Positions 16,537 through 26,211 of a stretch of DNA of 64,000 bases are shown one piece after another. Source of the DNA: PCPOR2b sp965220385 (GTDB lineage Bacteria; Poribacteria; WGA-4E; PCPOR2b); NCBI GenBank assembly GCA_965220385.1, contig OZ244825.1:1116001-1180000 (forward strand). Direction: 5' to 3'. The stretch's first letter is position 1. The number at the start of each line of letters is the position of its first letter. Made by a program: the position numbers and the translations under genes. A model generated the notes under the pieces. That model was not told the origin of the DNA. It did no database searches and saw only the letters and a program-made list of their open reading frames with translations.

Positions 16537-18309
16537 ATGCTGAGACTCTTCCGAATCATTGCATTTGCACTTATAAAAATCGTTGGTGTCCTATCTTTGT
16601 GCGCTGCCCAAGTAGACGACACATTCATCCGGTCTGAAATCCGTAAATTTGCTGATGAAGATGTCACCACCCGCAAAGCTGCTATCATGACGCTGGCAAA
16701 ATCTGGCGACCTGCGCGTAGAACCAATCCTTGAGTCGTACAGACTGGGCGAATTCTACCTCTGGAATGGGAAGATGGTGCTCTGTAAAGAAACCGCCGAG
16801 GACGAAGATTTCAACGAATTCTGCCTCCTTTCAGACGTGTTGACTGCTGAGCCTATTCTGGGCGCAGATGGAGAACAGATGCAAATCCCGCTGGAGGAAC
16901 TGGAGGAAATATCCCCGTCAAGAGCAGAGCGCAAGCTCGCTAACAGCGCAAAGTTCCTCGTTAGACTTTCGTCGCCGGTGCCTGAGATTCGGATGTCAGG
17001 TGCCAAAAAGTGCGGCGATCCTCCGGGAATTATCGAAGCCGTTTCCCAACTTGAGGAGATGGCTCAAAATGATCCAGTTAAGAAAATCCGATATATTGCT
17101 AATGAAAGTCTACTGCTCATTCGTTTGAGTCGCACATCTTTGGAGCAGGATCCGGACGCACATCTCGATATCGTACATGAGTTAGGCGAAATCAAAAGTC
17201 TGCGGGGACTCCCTCGGCTGCAGGAGATGTTTGATAAATTGATGGTGAAGGTTGAGGCGTTGCCGGACTTTGAGGAAGGAACGGACATTGAAAACCTTGA
17301 ACCGGCTGACGAGAAAGCTCTGGGCATCTATAAATACGCAATTGCGTACAAATATGCAATGAACCAGATCAATAGCTACCAAGGTTTGGTCGGCGGTGTA
17401 GGCAACATATTTCGTGGTCTTTCGCTCGGATCCGTTCTCATCTTGATGGCGTTGGGGCTTGCCATTACGTTTGGTCTCATGGGGGTCATCAATATGGCAC
17501 ACGGTGAACTTATGATGATTGGGGCTTACGCGACGTTCGAGATACAGAGGCTGTTTGGTCATACCCCAGACAATCCGTCGGACTGGTACTATGTCGGGGC
17601 ACTACCTGCGGCGTTTCTGGCGGCGGCTTTCGTGGGCTACCTCATTGAGGTGCTGGTCGTTCGCCACCTGTATCGACGCCCACTGGAGTCCCTCCTGGCA
17701 ACGTGGGGGATTGGACTTCTCCTCATTCAACTGGTACGCATTCGCTACGGCGACAACATCGGTGTGAATGCCCCGACTTGGGCGCGTGGTGGGCTTGAAG
17801 TTGTGCAAGACCTCATCGTTCCCTATAGTCGCTGCTTTATTATCGTCCTGTGTGGTTTGTGTGTTCTGCTAATCTATTACCTGATGAACCACACCAAACT
17901 TGGCTTGCGGATGCGAGCGACCATGCAGAATCGGAATATGGCAAACAGCATGGGCGTCAACACACAACGCGTCGACCGATACACCTTTGCCTTCGGTTCC
18001 GGCATCGCCGGCGTTGCGGGTTGTGCATGGACACTTATTGGCGGTGTCACGCCTGACATGGGACAGACCAACTTCATCATTGATTCATTTCTGGTTGTTG
18101 TCACGGGCGGTGTGGGTGAGTTGATCGGCGTTATCTGTGCGGGACTGGGGATCGGGGTGTTGATGAAGGTGATCGAGCCGTTGGGAATCGGATCTGTGGT
18201 GGTCGGAGCAATCTGGGCGAAAATCTTACTCCTGATTATTATCGTCGGGTTCATCCAGTTTAAGCCAGCGGGCCTGTTCGCACCGAAAGGCAGACTCAGC
18301 GATGTTTAA
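16537..18309 (+). CDS. urtB: Urea ABC transporter permease UrtB
   Basis: A 590-residue LivH-type permease. An N-terminal signal/TM segment (residues 1-25) and a helical region of about 260 residues with HEAT-like helices (SEIRKFADEDVTTRKAAIMTL, KIRYIANESLLLIRL) precede the membrane domain, which starts near residue 285. That domain contains the family blocks ALGLAITFGLMGVINMAHGE and GLRMRATMQNRNMANSMG, the loop that meets the ATPases. A long N-terminal extension is usual in bacterial UrtB. The stop overlaps the urtC start by 8 nt. It acts with UrtC as the inner-membrane channel for urea. Confidence 0.96.
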   Translation: MLRLFRIIAFALIKIVGVLSLCAAQVDDTFIRSEIRKFADEDVTTRKAAIMTLAKSGDLRVEPILESYRLGEFYLWNGKMVLCKETAEDEDFNEFCLLSDVLTAEPILGADGEQMQIPLEELEEISPSRAERKLANSAKFLVRLSSPVPEIRMSGAKKCGDPPGIIEAVSQLEEMAQNDPVKKIRYIANESLLLIRLSRTSLEQDPDAHLDIVHELGEIKSLRGLPRLQEMFDKLMVKVEALPDFEEGTDIENLEPADEKALGIYKYAIAYKYAMNQINSYQGLVGGVGNIFRGLSLGSVLILMALGLAITFGLMGVINMAHGELMMIGAYATFEIQRLFGHTPDNPSDWYYVGALPAAFLAAAFVGYLIEVLVVRHLYRRPLESLLATWGIGLLLIQLVRIRYGDNIGVNAPTWARGGLEVVQDLIVPYSRCFIIVLCGLCVLLIYYLMNHTKLGLRMRATMQNRNMANSMGVNTQRVDRYTFAFGSGIAGVAGCAWTLIGGVTPDMGQTNFIIDSFLVVVTGGVGELIGVICAGLGIGVLMKVIEPLGIGSVVVGAIWAKILLLIIIVGFIQFKPAGLFAPKGRLSDV

Positions 18310-19528
18310 AAAAGCTGCTATCACACAAGCGAGTCCCCAGCCGGTTGAGACCGATGCACAGAATCTGTGGCAGGAGAAAGAGATCGGAACGGAGAAAGGT
18401 GTAGTCAACGGTCAATTATCAATCTTCCTCCGACGCTATGTTCCGTGGGCGCTGCTTTTCGTCGGCTTGGTTGTCATTCCCTCTTTATATTACTTGGGTC
18501 TGATCACTATCGGAACCGTTAACATGCTCGGTCGCTACATGGCGTTTGCGATTGTCGCTGTGGGGCTCGATCTCATTTGGGGCTATACCGGCATCCTAAG
18601 CCTCTGCCAAGCATTCTTTTTTGCACTGGGCGGCTACGCGATGGGCATGTACCTAGCGCACCACGGCGGACCGGAAGGAATTATAGATGCCAACAACTGG
18701 AAAATCCCTGCATGCTTGTATGTGGTCTATCCGTACAAGGTCGGCGAAGTACCGGGCGACGCGCTCGTTCCATGGTTCTGGAAACCGTTTTATACGTTGC
18801 CCATCACACTGATTTTGGGATTATTGATTCCAGGCATAGCGGCTTTGGCGATCGGTTATTTCGGTTTTAAGAGTCGGGTTCGTGGCGTCTACTTTGCCAT
18901 CTTGACGCAGGCGATTACGGTCGCTGGATGGTTGGTGTTCTGCATGAACAACATGAAGCTGTGCGGTACAAATGGCTTAACACGGTTCGACCGAATCGCG
19001 GGGTTCGAGCTAACAACACCTCATGTCAAAGTAAGTCTTTATGTCATCACGCTTCTCGCGCTCGTTGGAGTCTATGCCTTATGCAAACAGGTCGTTAAAT
19101 CTCGTTTGGGACGGATCCTTATCGCCATTCGAGATGACGAGACCACATTGCGTTTTTCGGGTTACAAGCCTTACATCTATAAACTATTTGCATTTGGCCT
19201 TGCCGGAATGATCGCGGGACTCGGTGGGATGCTATACGCGCCACAGATGGGTATTTTTACACCAACGAACATGGAGGCGGGCGCATCTATCCTGGTGGTG
19301 ATCTGGGTTGCAGTTGGTGGACGCGGTGCCCTGTCCGGAGCAATTATCGGGACATTGGGGGTGAATCTGCTCTATAACTTCTTTACGTCTGAAAAGAACC
19401 TATTGCTGTTCACCTGGAGAGCGGAGTATTGGCAGTTTATTTTAGGCGGACTTTTCATTGGTGTGGTTCTCCTGTTCCCTGGCGGCTTGATTGATTTATG
19501 GCATCGCTTGGTGGGCAAGGCAAAATGA
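18302..19528 (+). CDS. urtC: Urea ABC transporter permease UrtC
   Basis: A 408-residue LivM-type permease with about ten hydrophobic segments. Family blocks include AIVAVGLDLIWGYTGILSLCQAFFFALGGYA, LIAIRDDETTLRFSGYK (the coupling loop to the ATPases) and WVAVGGRGALSGAIIGTLG. The soluble N-terminus (residues 1-45) is hydrophilic. Its start overlaps the end of urtB by 8 nt, implying translational coupling. It pairs with UrtB, and UrtD/UrtE supply ATP hydrolysis. Confidence 0.96.
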   Translation: MFKKAAITQASPQPVETDAQNLWQEKEIGTEKGVVNGQLSIFLRRYVPWALLFVGLVVIPSLYYLGLITIGTVNMLGRYMAFAIVAVGLDLIWGYTGILSLCQAFFFALGGYAMGMYLAHHGGPEGIIDANNWKIPACLYVVYPYKVGEVPGDALVPWFWKPFYTLPITLILGLLIPGIAALAIGYFGFKSRVRGVYFAILTQAITVAGWLVFCMNNMKLCGTNGLTRFDRIAGFELTTPHVKVSLYVITLLALVGVYALCKQVVKSRLGRILIAIRDDETTLRFSGYKPYIYKLFAFGLAGMIAGLGGMLYAPQMGIFTPTNMEAGASILVVIWVAVGGRGALSGAIIGTLGVNLLYNFFTSEKNLLLFTWRAEYWQFILGGLFIGVVLLFPGGLIDLWHRLVGKAK

Positions 19529-19565
19529 GGACAATCACAGCATATCAAGGCAACGGGGATTCAAT

Positions 19566-20366
19566 ATGAACCAGGCTCAACGGATTGCCGAATACAAAGA
19601 ATATAGTCCACGCGACAGTCGATTTACGGAAGAGCGCTATCTGCTCTTTCTGGAAGATATTACCGCGGTCTTTGATGGGTTCAAAGCCCTAGATATAGAG
19701 GCTTTGGGAATTGAATATAACGAACTCCGTGTCATTATTGGACCTAACGGCGCAGGTAAAACAACACTCTGCGATGTCGTGAGCGGCAAAACCCGACCGA
19801 CGACCGGATCTGTCTTTTTCGACGGCGCTGACATTACCCAGCAGACAGAGACAGAGATTGCGCTGCGGGGAATTGGGAGGAAGTTTCAGACGCCGACCGT
19901 TTTTGACAGCCTGACAACCTACGAGAATATGGAACTCGCTTTACCCGGTCACTACCGCTTGTGGTCGAACCTGTTTGGTTCCACGACAAAAGCACAGCAT
20001 GAACGGATCATGGATATCCTTGAGCGCGTTGGGCTTGCCGATGAGCTGCACCGCGAAGCGAGGTATCTGAGTCATGGACAGCGCCAATGGTTGGCGATTA
20101 GTACGCTCATCCTATCAAATCCCAAACTGCTCCTCGTTGATGAACCCGCTGCGGGTTTAACGGATGCGGAGACGGCGTTAACCGCCGAACTCCTCCTCGA
20201 ACTGAAAGATGACCACACGCTTATCGTCATCGAGCACGATATGGACTTTGTGCGTCAACTTGATACATTCGTGACTGTGCTGAATGAAGGGGTTATCATG
20301 GCAGAAGGAATGATGCACGAGGTTCAGCAGAACGAGGAGGTTATTGAGGCCTATCTAGGCCGCTAA
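19566..20366 (+). CDS. urtD: Urea ABC transporter ATP-binding protein UrtD
   Basis: A 266-residue LivG-type ATPase. Walker A is GPNGAGKTTLC, the ABC signature is LSHGQRQWLAI, Walker B is LLLVDEPAAGLT, and the switch histidine is in IVIEHDMDFV. The segment GIGRKFQTPTVFDSLTTYEN is typical of urea/branched-chain amide transporters. Start: the ATG at 19566 (MNQAQRIA) is chosen; a longer frame would run 38 nt into the urtC gene. It lies between urtC and urtE and energises urea import. Confidence 0.95.
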   Translation: MNQAQRIAEYKEYSPRDSRFTEERYLLFLEDITAVFDGFKALDIEALGIEYNELRVIIGPNGAGKTTLCDVVSGKTRPTTGSVFFDGADITQQTETEIALRGIGRKFQTPTVFDSLTTYENMELALPGHYRLWSNLFGSTTKAQHERIMDILERVGLADELHREARYLSHGQRQWLAISTLILSNPKLLLVDEPAAGLTDAETALTAELLLELKDDHTLIVIEHDMDFVRQLDTFVTVLNEGVIMAEGMMHEVQQNEEVIEAYLGR

Positions 20367-20396
20367 CGACTGGAGGTTGTCTTCCTAAAAAATATC

Positions 20397-21092
20397 ATGC
20401 TAAAAGTTTCAAATCTCTCATTCTCATACGGGGAAGTTCAAGTACTGCGTAAGGTTGATCTTCACGTTCCCGCTGAAACGATTGTCTCCATGATGGGACG
20501 CAATGGCGTGGGCAAAACCACATTGATGAACAACATCGTCGGATTGTTAAAACCGTCGTCCGGTTCGATTCAGATCGAAGATCAAGAACTCGTTGGGGTT
20601 GCAACCCATCATCGGATTCGTGCGGGGTTGGCTTATGTGCCACAAGGGAGAATGATCTTTCCTAAACTGACTGTCGAGGAGAATTTAAGGGTGGGTCTCT
20701 CAGCGCGGACTGACAGACTGACGCAAATCCCCGATGAAATATATGAACTTTTTCCAATCCTCAAGGAGATGGGGAGCCGAATGGGCGGTGACCTCTCCGG
20801 AGGCCAACAGCAGCAGCTCGCTATCGGGCGTGCCCTCGTAACCGATCCAAAGGTTTTAATTCTCGACGAGCCGACAGAGGGGATTCAACCGAACATCATA
20901 CAACAGATTGGGACTGTGTTGCGACAACTGGTTGAAACAAAGCGGATGACAATTCTCATCGTTGAGCAGTATCTCGATTTTGTTCGGGAGTTTTGCCAGC
21001 GATTCTACATTATGAACCGCGGTGAGATTGTCGCACATGATGAGACCAATGCGCTCAGCCAGAACATGATTCGGGAATATCTCAGCGTTTAA
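20397..21092 (+). CDS. urtE: Urea ABC transporter ATP-binding protein UrtE
   Basis: A 231-residue LivF-type ATPase. Walker A is GRNGVGKTTLM, the Q-loop region is AYVPQGRMIFPKLTVEENL, the signature is LSGGQQQQLAIGRAL, and Walker B is LILDEPTEGIQPN. The PTEGIQPN variant after Walker B is usual in UrtE. It ends 1 nt before the ureD start, linking transport and hydrolysis genes in one transcript. Confidence 0.96.
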   Translation: MLKVSNLSFSYGEVQVLRKVDLHVPAETIVSMMGRNGVGKTTLMNNIVGLLKPSSGSIQIEDQELVGVATHHRIRAGLAYVPQGRMIFPKLTVEENLRVGLSARTDRLTQIPDEIYELFPILKEMGSRMGGDLSGGQQQQLAIGRALVTDPKVLILDEPTEGIQPNIIQQIGTVLRQLVETKRMTILIVEQYLDFVREFCQRFYIMNRGEIVAHDETNALSQNMIREYLSV

Positions 21093-21093
21093 T

Positions 21094-21942
21094 ATGTCAC
21101 GTATTGATTCCAGCGCAGGGCGCCACGGTGAGCTCAGGCTCGCTTTTACACAGCGGGACAATAGCACCATGATGGCGGAGAGTTTCTTCCGGGTGCCGCT
21201 ACAGGTGATGAAACCGCGTTACGATGAATCAGGCTGCGCCTGTGTGTATCTCTTGAGTCCCACGGGAGGCGTGGTCCAGGGGGATGACTATCAGATCGAT
21301 GTGACGCTCGCGCCAAATACCCACGTAACGCTGACCACGCAAGCGTCCACGAAAGTATATGCCATGCCGCGTCAAGGTGCTACTCAATCGATGCGGGTCC
21401 GAGTCGGGACAGATGCGATATTTGAATACCTACCTGATTCGGCAATACTGTTTCGAGGTGCGGATTTCAGTCAGGACATCTCCCTCTTCTTGGACCCTGG
21501 GGCGAAAGTTGCTCTACAAGAGATCGTCATGCCGGGACGGTTGGCACGGGGTGAGACGCTGGCATTTACGCACTATCAAACCCGTTTTAAGATTTCAGAT
21601 TCGGATGGCTTATTGCTGTACGATACCTGCCGTATCCAACCCAAGTGCCAACCCGATCTCACCGGGACAGGTGTGTTGGAGGAATATCCGTGTTGGGGAA
21701 GTTGGTATCTGGTCGGTGGATTTGAGACGCCTCGCTGGGAGGTGCTTTGTGACTTTGCTGAACCACTGCTAAATCATCGTCCAAAATCCATTGGTGGATT
21801 GTCCCAACTACATCGAGGCGGTATCGCTGTCCGGATGCTCGCTCACAGCGCAGAAGTGATACAAACCACCTTTCAAACTATCTGGAACTGGTTGAAAACG
21901 GAACACTTAGGACTCGAAGTAATTGATCTGCGAAAGTATTAG
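21094..21942 (+). CDS. ureD: Urease accessory protein UreD
   Basis: A 282-residue UreD/UreH protein, the scaffold that binds apo-urease and helps deliver nickel and CO2 to the active site. The recognisable blocks are YLLSPTGGVVQGDDYQIDV and TTQASTKVYAMPRQGA in the first third and EIVMPGRLARGE centrally. It starts 1 nt after the urtE stop and precedes ureA, so it belongs to the urt-ure operon. The partner chaperones UreF and UreG, and the nickel donor UreE, are not encoded in this window. Confidence 0.95.
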   Translation: MSRIDSSAGRHGELRLAFTQRDNSTMMAESFFRVPLQVMKPRYDESGCACVYLLSPTGGVVQGDDYQIDVTLAPNTHVTLTTQASTKVYAMPRQGATQSMRVRVGTDAIFEYLPDSAILFRGADFSQDISLFLDPGAKVALQEIVMPGRLARGETLAFTHYQTRFKISDSDGLLLYDTCRIQPKCQPDLTGTGVLEEYPCWGSWYLVGGFETPRWEVLCDFAEPLLNHRPKSIGGLSQLHRGGIAVRMLAHSAEVIQTTFQTIWNWLKTEHLGLEVIDLRKY

Positions 21943-21960
21943 ACTCGGAGGAAATGATCT

Positions 21961-22263
21961 GTGAATCTGACACCACGCGAGCAAGAAAAACTGATGATTT
22001 ATGTCGCCGCACAGCTTGCCAAAGATCGACGGGCACGTGGCTTAACTCTTAACTATCCGGAAGCGGTTGCCATCATTACCGCTGAGATCTTGGAGGGTAT
22101 CCGTGACGGGATATCCGTTGCGGAATTGATGCAATACGGCACAACGCTACTGAGCCGCCATGATGTCATGGAAGGAGTGCCAGAAATGCTGCATGAGGTG
22201 CAAGTCGAAGGCACGTTCCCCGACGGTACAAAGCTCGTTACCGTCCACAACCCGATTCGATAG
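21961..22263 (+). CDS. ureA: Urease subunit gamma
   Basis: A 100-residue gamma subunit of normal length, starting at a GTG with GGAGG 9 nt upstream. Typical blocks are LTPREQEKLMIYVAAQLAKDR, GLTLNYPEAVAIIT and the end DGTKLVTVHNPI. It is a structural subunit of the (alpha beta gamma)3 enzyme. UreA and UreB are separate, as in most bacteria, not fused. Confidence 0.97.
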   Translation: MNLTPREQEKLMIYVAAQLAKDRRARGLTLNYPEAVAIITAEILEGIRDGISVAELMQYGTTLLSRHDVMEGVPEMLHEVQVEGTFPDGTKLVTVHNPIR

Positions 22264-22287
22264 AGGTGAATAGTCGAAGGAGTAAAG

Positions 22288-22602
22288 ATGATCCCCGGAG
22301 AATACATACTTGCGGAAAAGGACATTACTGCGAACGATGAACGCGAGACCGTAGAGCTGACGGTCGCCAATACCGGCGACAGGCCGATACAGGTCGGCTC
22401 GCACTTCCATTTTTATGAGGTCAACACGGCACTCCAATTTGAGCGGGAAAAGGCGTTCGGAATGCGGTTGAATATCCCCTCCGGCGTCGCTGTCCGGTTT
22501 GAGCCGGGCGACCAAAAAACGGTGACGCTCACGGAATTAAAGGGCAAACGGATCGTACACGGTTTGAACGGTCAAACCAATGGCCCGCTTGATAAAGCGT
22601 AA
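22288..22602 (+). CDS. ureB: Urease subunit beta
   Basis: A 104-residue beta subunit of normal length. It opens with MIPGEYIL and contains the conserved GSHFHFYEVN block and the IPSGVAVRFEPGD strand. It lies 24 bp after ureA and 64 bp before ureC. It packs against UreC in the trimeric enzyme. Confidence 0.97.
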   Translation: MIPGEYILAEKDITANDERETVELTVANTGDRPIQVGSHFHFYEVNTALQFEREKAFGMRLNIPSGVAVRFEPGDQKTVTLTELKGKRIVHGLNGQTNGPLDKA

Positions 22603-22666
22603 ACAACCTCTCCTCGATCCCGCTTTTCCATCTTGAAAGCCTGATATCATCTATGAAGGAAAAACA

Positions 22667-24385
22667 ATGGCACTCAACATTCCACGACGCACATACACAG
22701 ATATCTACGGACCCACTGTCGGCGATAGGATCCGTCTTGCGGACACAGAGTTGTTTATCGAAGTCGAGAAAGACCATACCGTCTATGGCGAGGAGTCGAA
22801 ATTTGGTGGCGGTAAGACGCTGCGTGATGGTATGGGACAGATTCCCGGCGCCACAAGTGCCGATGGTGTTCTCGATCTTGTCTTGACCAATGCCCTGATT
22901 TTGGACTATTGGGGTATCGTCAAGGCAGACATCGGGGTACGCGACGGCAAAATTGTCGGGATCGGCAAGTCAGGCAATCCGAACATCATGGATGGCGTCA
23001 GCGACGGTATGGTTGTCGGTGCGGGAACGGAAGTCATTGCGGCTGAGAAGATGATTGTGACACCGGGAGGACTTGATGTCCATATCCACTTCATCTGTCC
23101 ACAGCAGATCGACGAAGCGCTCTCGTCTGGGGTTACGACTATGATCGGTGGAGGGACAGGTCCTGCAACCGGTACTAACGCTACTACCTGCACCCCCGGC
23201 GTATGGAATATCGAGCGGATGCTCGAAGCCGCCGAAGGATTCCCGATTAACCTCGGTTTTCTGGGAAAAGGAAACTCGTCATTGCCAGAGTCACTTAGTG
23301 AACAGATCGAAGCAGGGGCATTAGGACTGAAACTCCATGAGGATTGGGGAACAACGCCTGCAGCGATTGATTGCTGTCTATCTGTGGCGGATCAGTACGA
23401 TGTGCAGGTCGCAATTCATACCGACACGCTCAACGAGGCGGGTTTTGTCGAAGATTCGATCGCTGCGTTCAAGGGACGGACGATTCACACCTACCACACG
23501 GAAGGAGCGGGGGGTGGACATGCGCCGGACATCATCAAAGTCTGCGGTCAAAGTAACGTGTTGCCCTCCTCGACCAATCCCACGCGACCGTTTACGGTCA
23601 ACACTATTGACGAACACCTTGACATGCTGATGGTTTGTCACCACCTTGATGCATCCATTCCGGAAGATCTCGCATTCGCCGAGTCACGGATTCGACCGGA
23701 GACTATTGCCGCTGAAGACATCCTGCACGATATCGGTGCGTTTAGTATGATAGCATCCGATTCACAAGCGATGGGGCGTGTTGGTGAGGTGGTTCTCCGC
23801 ACATGGCAGACCGCTCACAAAATGCGGGAGCAGCGTGGGCGTCTCCTTGAGGAAATGGGCGATAACGATAACTTCCGCGCAAAACGGTACGTCGCCAAAT
23901 ACGCGATCAATCCCGCAATTACCCACGGAATCAGTGACCATGTCGGCTCCATTGAGGTGGGTAAGCTCGCGGATCTTGTTCTCTGGGATCCCGCATTTTT
24001 CGGTGTCAAACCACAATTGGTGTTAAAGGGCGGATTCCTTGTCTGGGCGGCGATGGGCGACGCAAACGCCTCAATTCCCACACCGCAGCCGGTTTTGGGA
24101 CGTCCGATGTTTGGTGCGTTTGGACGCGTTCCCTATGCCGCCTCGTACACCTTTGTTTCGCAAGCGGGTGTTGAGAATGGTGTTGGAAATCGTCTCGGTC
24201 TACAAAAGCCAACCGTTCCCGTGACCAACTGCCGTGATGTGGGCAAATCAGCAATGATAAACAATACCTACCTGCCAAACATTGAAGTGAACCCCGAAAC
24301 CTACGAAGTCCGCGCTGACGGCGAACTCCTCACCTGTGAACCCGCCGAAGTTCTTCCAATGGCGCAGCGTTACTTCCTGTTTTGA
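22667..24385 (+). CDS. ureC: Urease subunit alpha (catalytic)
   Basis: A 572-residue amidohydrolase-fold catalytic subunit that hydrolyses urea to ammonia and carbamate with two nickel ions. All metal-site elements are visible: HIH in LDVHIHFICP, the lysine to be carbamylated in GLKLHEDWG, HTD in VAIHTDTLNE, the HTYHTEGAGGGHAPD block, the flap CHHLD, and the aspartate in ASDSQAMGR. The length is normal and there are no internal stops. Activity would need UreE/F/G, which must be encoded elsewhere. It is the last gene of the urea island; 231 bp follow before the next gene. Confidence 0.98.
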   Translation: MALNIPRRTYTDIYGPTVGDRIRLADTELFIEVEKDHTVYGEESKFGGGKTLRDGMGQIPGATSADGVLDLVLTNALILDYWGIVKADIGVRDGKIVGIGKSGNPNIMDGVSDGMVVGAGTEVIAAEKMIVTPGGLDVHIHFICPQQIDEALSSGVTTMIGGGTGPATGTNATTCTPGVWNIERMLEAAEGFPINLGFLGKGNSSLPESLSEQIEAGALGLKLHEDWGTTPAAIDCCLSVADQYDVQVAIHTDTLNEAGFVEDSIAAFKGRTIHTYHTEGAGGGHAPDIIKVCGQSNVLPSSTNPTRPFTVNTIDEHLDMLMVCHHLDASIPEDLAFAESRIRPETIAAEDILHDIGAFSMIASDSQAMGRVGEVVLRTWQTAHKMREQRGRLLEEMGDNDNFRAKRYVAKYAINPAITHGISDHVGSIEVGKLADLVLWDPAFFGVKPQLVLKGGFLVWAAMGDANASIPTPQPVLGRPMFGAFGRVPYAASYTFVSQAGVENGVGNRLGLQKPTVPVTNCRDVGKSAMINNTYLPNIEVNPETYEVRADGELLTCEPAEVLPMAQRYFLF

Positions 24386-24486
24386 AACACTTGATAGTAC
24401 GCTCATCGGCGTGCCCTACACACCCCATCATCCTATCAGGAAGTCTCCGATACATCAGCCCTATTGCCTGATCTTCACTTATACGG

Positions 24487-24516
24487 TTGACCGAACTTCT
24501 GCTGTAATACTATAAT
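24487..24516 (+). promoter_or_regulatory. Sigma-70-type promoter upstream of the HIT gene
   Basis: TTGACC (24487-24492) and TATAAT (24511-24516) are separated by 18 nt, and lie about 100 nt before the HIT protein ATG. It is the first housekeeping-type promoter after the urease genes and suggests that the HIT gene is a separate unit. Confidence 0.6.
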
Positions 24517-24616
24517 TTTCAGTAGATTTCTGCATCGGGTGTTTAACCGTGTGTCGGGAATGACTGAAACAGGTGTATCCGGCAAAAGCCTGTATATCAA
24601 GAATTAGGAGGACGAT

Positions 24617-25000
24617 ATGCCGAGTTGTCCATTCTGTCCACCAAACGTCAACGACGAATGTATTCGACTTGAGAATGAGTTGAGTCTTTTTATAGATCTA
24701 AAACACTCGGTACTGCAAGGGTCAGGAATAATCGTGCCAAGAGCCCATCGTCAATCGGCGTTCGATCTCACCGCAGAAGAGTTCGCCTCCACATTTTCGC
24801 TCCTCGCCGAGGTCAAGGCATTGATTGATGCGGAATACGATCCACAGGGCTACAATTTGGGTTGGAACTGCGGTGCGGTAGCCGGGCAGACGGTATTCCA
24901 TGCGCATTTACATGTCATTCCCCGTTATGATTCTGAGCCTTACGCCGGTAAAGGAATTCGTTACTGGCTCAAGCAGGACGCCAATCGGCGTACCCCCTAG
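24617..25000 (+). CDS. HIT family protein (histidine triad nucleotide-binding)
   Basis: A 127-residue HIT hydrolase. The triad H95-x-H97-x-H99 appears in TVFHAHLHVIPR, and the N-terminal CPFCPPN segment may bind zinc, as in many HIT proteins. The GWNCGAVAGQT loop that precedes the triad is also typical. The substrate is probably a nucleoside phosphoramidate, dinucleoside polyphosphate or adenylylated metabolite. It has its own promoter, and there is no functional link to the flanking urease and lipoprotein genes. Confidence 0.93.
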   Translation: MPSCPFCPPNVNDECIRLENELSLFIDLKHSVLQGSGIIVPRAHRQSAFDLTAEEFASTFSLLAEVKALIDAEYDPQGYNLGWNCGAVAGQTVFHAHLHVIPRYDSEPYAGKGIRYWLKQDANRRTP

Positions 25001-25010
25001 ACCGTTGTTG

Positions 25011-25040
25011 TTGAGGACAGATCCAAGTTATCTGTATAAT
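25011..25040 (+). promoter_or_regulatory. Sigma-70-type promoter upstream of the lipoprotein gene
   Basis: TTGAGG (25011-25016) and TATAAT (25035-25040) with an 18-nt spacer, 75 nt before the ATG at 25115. Confidence 0.55.
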
Positions 25041-25114
25041 TCTGACTAAATCCGTGTTGTCTTGATCTCGTGTAGCGGCTTACTCAACCTTTCCATTGAG
25101 AGGAGTTGGCAGCA

Positions 25115-26137
25115 ATGAGAACAATTGTTATACTATGGGTCGTGTTATTCCTTACTACTGGTTGTGGTGATGATGAGTATCACAATAGCTCGCCTGTCAT
25201 CGATTATTTGATTATTCCAGATGCGGTCAATCCGGCGGCGATCGTTGAATTACAAGTTGTCGCACGTGACGCGGATGGCGATGCCTTAATCTATGTCTGG
25301 GACGTGGAAAAGGGAAAGCTGGATTCGAGAACAGGCCAAATTGTGAAATGGACGGTCCCTTCGGATCTCAAAATGGCAGCTGTCACCGTCTCTGTAAATG
25401 ACGGCGTGAACGAACCTGTTACGAAATTGACAAGGGTTCCAATCACGCTCCAGAACAGTGCCCCTCTCATCGGGGAAATCAGGGTGCCTGTGCGGGTGCA
25501 TGCAATCAGCAGAATACCGCTTCAAGCCGCGGTTCATGACGCGAATGGAGATACGCTGACTTATAACTGGATAGTGAAAAAGGGAGAACTCGACTCAGAA
25601 ACAATCCCCACGCCAACATGGACCGCTCCAATTGATACAGGTTTAGTGACTATTACATTAACAGTGGACGATGGCGTGAACGAACCTGTGATGGAATCCG
25701 CGGTAGTCCAAATTATTCACGCGCTGATTGTGCCGGGAGAGGAGGCTGCAGGGATTAAGCTGGGGGATGGATTCGATAGGGTGCGAACATTGTACGGAAG
25801 ACCGAGTAAGCGCAATAGCGATTTTTTTGCCTACTGGGATCCAGATATTGGGTTATCGGGTGTTCTTGATGGTATCGGCCTTGTAGAAAGTTTATCCATA
25901 AGAGAGCCAAATACGGCGAAAACAGCGAATGGAATTGGTATTGGAAGTACGCTCAAACGTGTGGAGGAGAAATTTGGGGGTGCGGAGAAGATCGAGGAGG
26001 GCGGGAAAGTGCATTGGTATTGGAGAAAAGGCATTGAGTTCAGTTATGACGCCGATGCCAAAGTCACGAACATCTCTATCTTTAAGCCGGTTGGTGCTGC
26101 CCCCGCGGGATTTAACGATGCATTACAACGTGAATAG
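25115..26137 (+). CDS. Lipoprotein with two PKD/cadherin-like repeats
   Basis: A 340-residue predicted lipoprotein. The signal peptide ends in the lipobox LTTGC (Cys near residue 17). Two Ig-like repeats of about 90 residues follow, each with an ARDADGDALIYVW or HDANGDTLTYNW calcium-type loop and a closing VNDGVNEPV / VDDGVNEPV strand. The C-terminal ~120 residues have two GIxLGDGFDRVRTLYG / GIGIGSTLKRVEEKFG units, in which a short helix recurs, unlike the front half. Start: the ATG at 25115 with AGGAG upstream is chosen over a TTG 9 nt earlier. The function is unknown; it is likely an envelope-anchored binding or structural protein. Confidence 0.8.
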   Translation: MRTIVILWVVLFLTTGCGDDEYHNSSPVIDYLIIPDAVNPAAIVELQVVARDADGDALIYVWDVEKGKLDSRTGQIVKWTVPSDLKMAAVTVSVNDGVNEPVTKLTRVPITLQNSAPLIGEIRVPVRVHAISRIPLQAAVHDANGDTLTYNWIVKKGELDSETIPTPTWTAPIDTGLVTITLTVDDGVNEPVMESAVVQIIHALIVPGEEAAGIKLGDGFDRVRTLYGRPSKRNSDFFAYWDPDIGLSGVLDGIGLVESLSIREPNTAKTANGIGIGSTLKRVEEKFGGAEKIEEGGKVHWYWRKGIEFSYDADAKVTNISIFKPVGAAPAGFNDALQRE

Positions 26138-26211
26138 GTGGCGGAACGTAAAGCTAACTTGGGAAGGTATTACACCTAATCAAAAGGAATTGGACAAACG
26201 GGGACAGAGTA

